A stretch of DNA of 52,155 nucleotides from Acinetobacter sedimenti (GTDB lineage: Bacteria > Pseudomonadota > Gammaproteobacteria > Pseudomonadales > Moraxellaceae). A program made the position numbers and the translations under genes. Positions 46,155 through 52,155 of the stretch are shown here, in pieces. Within the stretch, counting starts at the first letter, position 1, and each line of letters opens with the position of its first letter. The notes under the pieces are model-generated. The model did not search any database. It saw only the letters and a list, made by a program, of their open reading frames with translations, and was not told where the DNA came from. The stretch is from assembly GCF_022601685.1 (NCBI RefSeq), contig NZ_JAKUML010000018.1, positions 1-52,155 of the forward strand, given 5' to 3'.

Positions 46155-46286
46155 TTTTACTCCTGAATTTGGAGCTTAAGAGATCATTTATCTTAATGAT
46201 TTTTTTAATGGCTTAGCAAGGTCTAAATCAATTCAAATTGTGAAATGAAAATAGGCTAAAAGTCGAATTCATCAAAAATTTTCATA

Positions 46287-46316
46287 AAAAAAGCTAGGAC
46301 AATGCCTAGCTTTTCA
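46287..46316 (-). terminator. Intrinsic terminator after hfq
   Basis: A perfect 10-bp stem (AAAAGCTAGG at 46289-46298 and CCTAGCTTTT at 46305-46314) with an ACAATG loop. Confidence 0.85.
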
Positions 46317-46328
46317 CAGTGTTATGAA

Positions 46329-46859
46329 TTAACGATTGTTGTTTGAATCGTCTTCACCACCATCTTGTTGGTCGTTGTCAAAACCGCCTTGACCGCCACC
46401 GAAGCCACCTTGACCACCGAAGCCACCTTGACCACCGAAGCCACCGCCTTGACCGCCACCGAAGCCACCTTGACCGCCAAAGCCACCGCCTTGACCGCCA
46501 CCGAAGCCACCTTGACCGCCAAAGCCACCACCTTGACCACCAAAGCCACCTTGACTTGCGCCAAAGCCAGCACCTTGACCACCGCCAAAGCCAGCACCTT
46601 GACCACCGCCAAAGCCACCTTGGTTCGAGCCAGTACCTGATGCGCCCGCTGGACGTGGATTACGTGCAGGAACAACGGTAGAAATTGCGTGCTTATACAC
46701 CATTTGGCTTACAGTATTTTTCAGCAATACAACATATTGGTCAAATGATTCGATATGACCTTGAAGCTTAATACCATTCACCAAGAAAATTGAAACTGGA
46801 ATACGTTCTTTACGAAGAGAATTTAGGAACGGATCTTGTAAGGTTTGACCTTTAGACAT
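46329..46859 (-). CDS. hfq: RNA chaperone Hfq with long glycine-rich tail
   Basis: A 176-residue Hfq. Residues 1-66 form the Sm core: [48 protein letters not shown] and the [11 protein letters not shown]m2 motif, which carries the RNA-binding lysine and histidine. Residues 67-160 are a low-complexity Gly/Gln/Phe tail built from repeated [12 protein letters not shown] units; the last 15 are acidic ([16 protein letters not shown]). Such extended tails are known for Acinetobacter and Moraxella. Hfq pairs small RNAs with mRNAs. The gene lies after miaA on the minus strand, as in the conserved order mutL-miaA-hfq. Confidence 0.97.
   Translation of the reverse strand: MSKGQTLQDPFLNSLRKERIPVSIFLVNGIKLQGHIESFDQYVVLLKNTVSQMVYKHAISTVVPARNPRPAGASGTGSNQGGFGGGQGAGFGGGQGAGFGASQGGFGGQGGGFGGQGGFGGGQGGGFGGQGGFGGGQGGGFGGQGGFGGQGGFGGGQGGFDNDQQDGGEDDSNNNR
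46385..46630. repeat. Tandem repeats encoding the glycine-rich tail of Hfq
   Basis: Imperfect units reading, on the plus strand, CCACCTTGACCACCGAAGCC and close variants are repeated through this region. The units are multiples of three bases, so copy-number change would alter tail length without frameshift. Confidence 0.8.
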
Positions 46860-46950
46860 TTTTTTACTCCAAAAAATTTAAAATATCAGCGCAAAATTCA
46901 CCTTCGTATTTCATAAAAAATTATAATAAAGGTGATCTGTAAATTTTGCG

Positions 46951-47895
46951 CTATCTAAAGCGCTTAATCAAGTCCTTATGTCCTTGTGAAATAGTATAAA
47001 AATTGTGAAAATCATGGAGCTTTTGCAAAGAGTTTAGCCAAGTGTATTGACGTTTCGCCAATTGTCGTGTGGCATACAGCGCTTTTAACTGCATTTCTTC
47101 ATAAGAAATGAGATTTGTATCACTTTGTTGCAAATATTCTAAAGCTTGACGATAACCAACACTTCGCATCGACGGTGTACTTTGATTCACATCATATTTT
47201 TCTATAAGTGACTTCACCTCATTGAAAAAACCGATTTCCCACATTTGATCTAATCTTAACGCAATTCGCTGATGCAATTCTGCCCGATCAAGGACAAGCG
47301 CATAATTTTGAAATTGATATTTATAAGTTGTGCTTTTCACTTGCTCAGCTTGCAATTTGGTGATTGGTTGTCCTGTCAGACGATACACTTCTAAAGCACG
47401 GATAATACGCTGACGATCACTGACTTTAAACTTTTCTCCTGCGATCGGATCAACATGTTTTAATTCTTCAAATACATGCGCCCAACCATGTTGCGCTGCT
47501 TCAGCTTCGATCTCAGCACGTAAATTAGCATCGGCGCTCGGTAGATTGTCCGCTAAGCCCTCAAGCAAACTTTTGAAATACAGCATCGTCCCACCAACCA
47601 ACAGTGGAATTTTCCCTTTTGCATGGATTTGGTCGATTAAACGTTCAGCATCTTCGACAAACTCTGCTGCTGAATAGACCTGCGTTGGATCAATAATATC
47701 AATCAAATGGTGTGGATATTGCGCTTGCTCAGCTGTACTGGGTTTGGCTGTACCAATATCCATATCACGATAGACCAGTGCTGAATCCACCGAAATGATT
47801 TCAAACTGACCTGTGTCATAGAGCTCGCAAGCCAGTGCGGTTTTGCCACTGGCTGTAGGTCCCATAAGATTGATCACTGGAAGCGTACTCTGCAT
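46951..47895 (-). CDS. miaA: tRNA dimethylallyltransferase MiaA
   Basis: A 314-residue enzyme that adds dimethylallyl to A37 of tRNAs reading UNN codons. The P-loop GPTASGKT is at residues 12-19; [42 protein letters not shown] and [12 protein letters not shown] are typical. The ATG at 47895 follows the mutL stop (TAA) after one base, so the two are translationally coupled; an upstream frame to 48015 inside mutL is rejected. Confidence 0.97.
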   Translation of the reverse strand: MQSTLPVINLMGPTASGKTALACELYDTGQFEIISVDSALVYRDMDIGTAKPSTAEQAQYPHHLIDIIDPTQVYSAAEFVEDAERLIDQIHAKGKIPLLVGGTMLYFKSLLEGLADNLPSADANLRAEIEAEAAQHGWAHVFEELKHVDPIAGEKFKVSDRQRIIRALEVYRLTGQPITKLQAEQVKSTTYKYQFQNYALVLDRAELHQRIALRLDQMWEIGFFNEVKSLIEKYDVNQSTPSMRSVGYRQALEYLQQSDTNLISYEEMQLKALYATRQLAKRQYTWLNSLQKLHDFHNFYTISQGHKDLIKRFR

Positions 47896-47896
47896 A

Positions 47897-49903
47897 TTAT
47901 TCGCCTCGTGCAAAAAGTTTGTCCAACTGATCAAGCGGAAAGGCTCGCCAAGTCGGTCGTCCGTGATTACACTGACTGGCAAATTCAGTCTGCTCCATCT
48001 GACGTAATAACGCATTCATCTCTGCTAGGCTCAACTGACGATGTGCTCGCACAGCACCATGACAAGACATGGTTGCCAGTAGATGATCTCGTTTTTGCAT
48101 CAAAACTTGCACGTTATCATTCGGATCAAGATCGTTAAATAAAGCAGGAATCAGTCGATCAAAATTTGCTTTTTGTAAGAATGCAGGCACGCCGCGCACC
48201 AAGACTTGATCATCACCATACAGGTCAACATCAAGCCCAAATCGATAAAGTTTATCTTGGAGTTGCTCCAGTCGAGTGGCTTGCATTGCAGTGATTTTCA
48301 CCACTTTGGGAATCAGTAATTGTTGTGATTGCCAATATTGCGGTTGATCCCACGCCTGTTTCATTTGTTGTAACAAAATCCGCTCATGTGCAGCGTGCAT
48401 ATCGACAATAATCAAACCTTCGATATTCTGCGCCAAAATATAGATACCATGTAATTGTGCAATCGCAATGCCAAGTGGATATTCATCACGAGTAGTCTGG
48501 TAATCCGAGCTTGGATGATTCGACGCCTGATCCATTTGGCTTTGATTTTCTACTGAGCTTTCAGCGGGATTTGAATTACTCGCATTGTCTTGTTGTTGAC
48601 GTAGTGGTGCAAGATAACTACTGACGGAATTTGCCACATAATCTTTATTGACCCGATTGCTATAGCTATGCGGTTGGCTAACATGTGGCTGATTCTGATG
48701 TGGTTGATCTGATTGTGAATGTGTATTTAACGAGGCATTGCTACTTTTTTCATTTTGCGCTTGCTGATGCAAAGATAAATTTTCTTGATAACGTGGCTGA
48801 TTGGGCGCAAAACGATCATCACGTTTCATCGCTGACGATAGCTCAGCACTTGCCGTTTGGAACTGCGACAACACTTGCTTGGCATGATGACGTACAAATT
48901 CATGCACTTCTCGTTGCGTCAAAAAGCGAATTTCATGCTTGGTCGGATGCACATTGACATCAATTTCATGCGGATCAATTTCAATAAATAACAAATATGC
49001 CGAATGTTGATGACCGTGCAAAATCCCATCGTATGCCATGCGTAGGGCGTGGCTAATGGTTTTGTCTTTGACAATGCGACCATTGACATAAATGTACTGC
49101 AAATCCGCTTGCCCACGTGCATCGGATGGATGACCTAGCCAACCCAGCATATGCAGGTTTTCACTTTGCGCATCAATCCAATAGGCATTTTCAGCAAACT
49201 GACGACCAAGTAGCTGTAACACCCGCTGATAACGCAACTCGCCACTATCGGCAATTGGCAAATTCAAACGAATTTGATCATTATGCTCAAGAGTAAAATG
49301 CACATCAAAATGCGTCAACGCCATACGCCGTACAATTTCTTCAATATGCTGATATTCCGTAGAAACCCGCTTTAAAAATTTACGTCGTGCAGGCACATTA
49401 AAAAATAAATCTCGCACACGTACATGCGTACCACGACTCATCGCAATGGCTTCCGCTTGCTCCTGCTGCAAGGCTGCACCGTTAATTTCGATCTGATAAC
49501 CAATACCATCTTCACTTTGACTACTGGCAATGCTTAGACGGGAAACCGCTGCGATCGATGCCAACGCTTCACCACGAAAGCCTAGACTTTGAATCGCAGA
49601 CAATTCATCCGCGGATCGTACTTTACTGGTGGCATGACGCATCACAGCCAGCGGTAAATCATCAGCATGAATGCCAAAACCATTATCAATGATTTCGATC
49701 AGCGTGGTACCGCCTTGTTCAATACGAATACTTAGGCGTGTCGCTCCCGAGTCGATGGCATTTTCGAGGAGCTCTTTGACCACCGACGCAGGTCGCTCGA
49801 TCACTTCTCCTGCGGCGATTTGGTTAGCAAGTGCAGCATCGAGAGCCTGAATACGGCGCGTTGAACGCTCACGCATACTAGGCTGAGTTGCTTCTACCGT
49901 CAT
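47897..49903 (-). CDS. mutL: DNA mismatch repair protein MutL
   Basis: A 668-residue MutL. The N-terminal GHKL ATPase has [49 protein letters not shown] and [14 protein letters not shown] Gln/Asn/Ser-rich linker of about 100 residues (350-455) separates it from the C-terminal dimerisation domain. That domain contains [12 protein letters not shown] (D501 to Q512), close to the endonuclease motif DQHA-x2-E-x4-E but with Gln for the last Glu, and CNHGRPT. The ATG overlaps tsaE by four bases (ATGA). Confidence 0.96.
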   Translation of the reverse strand: MTVEATQPSMRERSTRRIQALDAALANQIAAGEVIERPASVVKELLENAIDSGATRLSIRIEQGGTTLIEIIDNGFGIHADDLPLAVMRHATSKVRSADELSAIQSLGFRGEALASIAAVSRLSIASSQSEDGIGYQIEINGAALQQEQAEAIAMSRGTHVRVRDLFFNVPARRKFLKRVSTEYQHIEEIVRRMALTHFDVHFTLEHNDQIRLNLPIADSGELRYQRVLQLLGRQFAENAYWIDAQSENLHMLGWLGHPSDARGQADLQYIYVNGRIVKDKTISHALRMAYDGILHGHQHSAYLLFIEIDPHEIDVNVHPTKHEIRFLTQREVHEFVRHHAKQVLSQFQTASAELSSAMKRDDRFAPNQPRYQENLSLHQQAQNEKSSNASLNTHSQSDQPHQNQPHVSQPHSYSNRVNKDYVANSVSSYLAPLRQQQDNASNSNPAESSVENQSQMDQASNHPSSDYQTTRDEYPLGIAIAQLHGIYILAQNIEGLIIVDMHAAHERILLQQMKQAWDQPQYWQSQQLLIPKVVKITAMQATRLEQLQDKLYRFGLDVDLYGDDQVLVRGVPAFLQKANFDRLIPALFNDLDPNDNVQVLMQKRDHLLATMSCHGAVRAHRQLSLAEMNALLRQMEQTEFASQCNHGRPTWRAFPLDQLDKLFARGE

Positions 49904-50412
49904 TCCGCATCACCGTTAAAGCCGTGAGTATTGATATCGTGCTCAATCGCACCAATAATCTGCTGCGGAGCGTGGATAGTGATGAGGCGTATTTCATCAT
50001 CATTGGCAGTGAGTTCAATAGTGATATCGGGTGCACGAAGCACACCCTCACCTTTGCTTGGCCATTCGATCAACAGCAAACTATTTTTTTCTTCGAGATA
50101 ATCACGAATGCCCATCAGTTCTAATTCATAGGGATCTTGCAGACGATAGAGGTCAAAGTGATAAATATTTTTCGAAGCGAGATGATATGGCTCGACTAAG
50201 GTGTAGGTTGGACTTTTCACCGCACCTTGATGCCCTAAAGCCTGAATCCAATAGCGTGTTAGCGTGGTTTTTCCTGCGCCCAAATCACCGATCAGAAACA
50301 CCACACCCGACACGACATGCTGTGCTAGGGTTTGCGCTAACTGCTGTGAATCACTTTCATTGTGAAGGTGAAATCGTGCTTGAGAATATGGTGTCGATAA
50401 GGAAATAGACAT
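49900..50412 (-). CDS. tsaE: tRNA threonylcarbamoyladenosine ATPase TsaE
   Basis: A 170-residue P-loop protein, partner of TsaB and TsaD in t6A37 synthesis. Walker A is GDLGAGKTTLTRYW; KSPTYTLVEPYHLASKNIYHFDLYRLQDPYELELMGIRDYL and LLLIEWPSKGEG are family signatures. The ATG at 50412 is chosen over an in-frame TTG at 50421. It leads the tsaE-mutL-miaA-hfq cluster; its stop overlaps the mutL start by ATGA. Confidence 0.96.
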   Translation of the reverse strand: MSISLSTPYSQARFHLHNESDSQQLAQTLAQHVVSGVVFLIGDLGAGKTTLTRYWIQALGHQGAVKSPTYTLVEPYHLASKNIYHFDLYRLQDPYELELMGIRDYLEEKNSLLLIEWPSKGEGVLRAPDITIELTANDDEIRLITIHAPQQIIGAIEHDINTHGFNGDAE

Positions 50413-50546
50413 AGATCGCAAAAAACATTATGAGATGTGCAAATGAAGATAAATCATAACATCAACTGAGGTTATACATGTATCTAAATTCATGTTCAGA
50501 GTTTACACATCTATCCTTGCTTGTACAAAAAATATAATTGCAAAAA

Positions 50547-50909
50547 TTATGCGATATTCACGAGAATTATAGCAATCACAGCAGGTACAGTTTGAACAAA
50601 TAATATCTTACGACTTGCGGTTGCTGCGCCATAAACACCGGCAATCGCCACGCAGGCTAAAAAGAAATTTGCCAAATGTGTCGAAAATGGTGCTGTTGCC
50701 AAAAATGACCAAAATAAACCTGCTGCGAGAAAGCCATTATATAGCCCTTGATTTTGCGCCATGACTTTGGTGAGTTGCGCCTTTTCCAAGCTATTCCCAA
50801 ACGCTTTTAAACCCTTTGGTTTATCCCATAAAAACATCTCAAGCACGAGGATGTAAACATGCAAAAGTCCAATCAAAAGCACCATTGCATTGGCAAGATG
50901 TTGTAGCAT
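50547..50909 (-). CDS. DUF1304 membrane protein
   Basis: A 120-residue membrane protein with four hydrophobic segments. The N-terminal LLIGLLHVYILVLEMFLWDKPKGLKAFG and AQNQGLYNGFLAAGLFW match DUF1304. Function is unknown. Single gene, divergent from the pseudouridine synthase gene. Confidence 0.9.
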   Translation of the reverse strand: MLQHLANAMVLLIGLLHVYILVLEMFLWDKPKGLKAFGNSLEKAQLTKVMAQNQGLYNGFLAAGLFWSFLATAPFSTHLANFFLACVAIAGVYGAATASRKILFVQTVPAVIAIILVNIA

Positions 50910-51106
50910 TTTTTAGCTCACTAAAAATTTATGAACAGATAATATCAAAATAGTAGTCACTTCGCACGATTTAAATCAACTGAAAAATGACGACGCCATA
51001 AAACTAATTCTTAAAAAAATCGAGATAACTTAAAACTGTATCCAAAATTTATAATGCTTTAAACTCTATACTCTCAAAAAGCTTCACTTCAATGTAATTC
51101 GCTTCA

Positions 51107-52030
51107 ATGAAAAGTAAATCTGATCATATCAAACCACCGATGCGTGATGGCGTCAGCGCAAGTCAGGTATTTTTGCCACGTTTAGATAAAACAAATATTC
51201 ATGCTCAAACGATCTTTTATTTTTTATGTCAGCATTTTCCGCATATTTCTACTGATGAATGGGCAAAACGCTTTGACAATCAGTTAGTCTTTAATGCACA
51301 GAATCAAGCCTTAACAAGGGATACACCCTATCAGTCTGAGCAACATATTTATTACTATCGTGAGCTTGCACAAGAGGTTGAAGTACCTTTTGCGCATGAA
51401 ATATTATTTGAAAATGAACACATCGTGGTGGTGGATAAGCCACACTTTTTGACCGTGAGCCCAACAGGCCAATATGTAAAGCAAACATTACTTACACGGT
51501 TAAAATACGAAACTAATAATCCTGAATTAAGCCCGATCCATCGACTCGATCGTGAAACTGCGGGATTGATTTTATTTTCGAAAAATCCTGAAACACGTCA
51601 TCTCTATCAACAACTTTTTGCTGATCGGCACGTAGAGAAAATCTACCATGCAATTGCACCTTTTAACCAGCACCTTCAGTTTCCACTTGAATACAAAGCA
51701 CATCTCGCAAAAGGTGAGCCCTTTTATACCATGCAAATCATTGAGGGCAAACTTGAAAATAGTTGCACCATGATTGATATTTTAGAAGTGCAAAATGACT
51801 GGGCAAAATATGAATTAAAACCGGTCACGGGTAAACAACATCAACTGCGTGTGCATATGAATGCATTGGGCTTACCTTTAAAAAATGATCAATTTTATCC
51901 AACGGTAAAACATGTTGATAAAGCTGTTTTTAGTCAGCCTTTACAGCTTTTGGCGAAAAGTATTGAATTTATTGATCCAATATCTCATACGGAAATGCGA
52001 TTTGAGTCACTTCAAGATTTAACTCTATAA
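51107..52030 (+). CDS. RluA-family pseudouridine synthase
   Basis: A 307-residue protein with the RluA catalytic motif HRLDRETAGLILFSK (the aspartate of RLD), preceded by ENEHIVVVDKPHFLTVSPTG and followed by KIYHAI and VTGKQHQLRVHMNALGLPLKNDQFYP. It isomerises a uridine in rRNA or tRNA; the target cannot be assigned. The N-terminal 90 residues lack a clear S4 domain. The ATG is the first start after a stop. Confidence 0.88.
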   Translation: MKSKSDHIKPPMRDGVSASQVFLPRLDKTNIHAQTIFYFLCQHFPHISTDEWAKRFDNQLVFNAQNQALTRDTPYQSEQHIYYYRELAQEVEVPFAHEILFENEHIVVVDKPHFLTVSPTGQYVKQTLLTRLKYETNNPELSPIHRLDRETAGLILFSKNPETRHLYQQLFADRHVEKIYHAIAPFNQHLQFPLEYKAHLAKGEPFYTMQIIEGKLENSCTMIDILEVQNDWAKYELKPVTGKQHQLRVHMNALGLPLKNDQFYPTVKHVDKAVFSQPLQLLAKSIEFIDPISHTEMRFESLQDLTL

Positions 52031-52144
52031 TACCTTGAAGCGATATGTATAGAATATTTTGATTAAAGCAATTTTAAAAGGGTCTAGATAACTTTAGAGT
52101 GGATTCTCTCTTAATTCTTTGAGTAGTTTAGCATAGAGGTTTTC

Positions 52145-52155
52145 ATGTCGATGGT
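52145..52155 (+). CDS. Possible start of a further gene (partial)
   Basis: An ATG at 52145 is preceded by AGAGG at a suitable distance (52134-52138), giving M-S-M at the window edge. Only three codons are visible, so nothing can be said about the product. Confidence 0.3.

Noticed and set aside
46322..46675. Alternative long frames over the hfq tail on both strands
   Set aside because: They arise from the same glycine-rich repeats read in other frames; composition is that of a shadow, and Hfq itself is certain.

Overview
The window looks like a chromosomal segment of an Acinetobacter species (Moraxellaceae, Gammaproteobacteria). The DNA is A+T-rich. Hfq carries the very long glycine-rich tail typical of that genus, the SMR pump resembles AbeS, and the order tsaE-mutL-miaA-hfq is present. 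This assignment rests on recognising protein families, not on a database search. Almost everything is core housekeeping DNA; the accessory traces are the end of an IS3-type transposase at the left edge, two small inverted-repeat elements and one decayed gene.

Left third (1-20 kb): malate synthase G, ZapE, a DUF2505 protein, an AlkC/AlkD-like HEAT protein and a SMI1/KNR4 protein are followed by a three-gene cluster of a TelA-like paralogue, TelA and a membrane protein. Then come queG, an RDD protein, pepN, an SMR pump, an unrecognised cysteine-rich protein with an HELLH motif, an RND efflux permease without partner genes, and a DUF2057 protein.

Middle (20-37.4 kb): ftsY faces two divergent M16 peptidase genes, one catalytic and one lacking the zinc motif. 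Next are a small membrane protein, a Sel1-type protein, an alkyltransferase-like protein, gyrA, a DUF2147 protein, a DinB-family protein and the etfB-etfA pair. The reverse-strand cluster lptM-lysA-dapF-xerC-HD protein joins lysine/diaminopimelate synthesis to chromosome dimer resolution.

Right third (37.5-52 kb): an AGCS-type amino acid symporter, radA, a Tim44-domain protein and a conserved hypothetical protein precede aroG. The aroG leader is the most interesting part of the window. It holds a good promoter, an 18-residue leader peptide with a Tyr-Phe-Tyr-Phe-Trp-Gln-Phe run, competing hairpins and a strong intrinsic terminator. After these comes a second, 55-codon, aromatic-rich small ORF with a strong ribosome binding site that runs into aroG. 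Together they suggest attenuation of DAHP synthase by aromatic amino acids with a possible second layer of control. Beyond it lie a decayed frmA (large internal deletion plus a frameshift), a 270-bp MITE-like element whose end forms the stop codon of an FKBP gene, a probable small RNA gene, a HAD phosphatase, hfq, miaA, mutL, tsaE, a DUF1304 protein and an RluA-type pseudouridine synthase.

No tRNA, rRNA, CRISPR array or prophage was seen.
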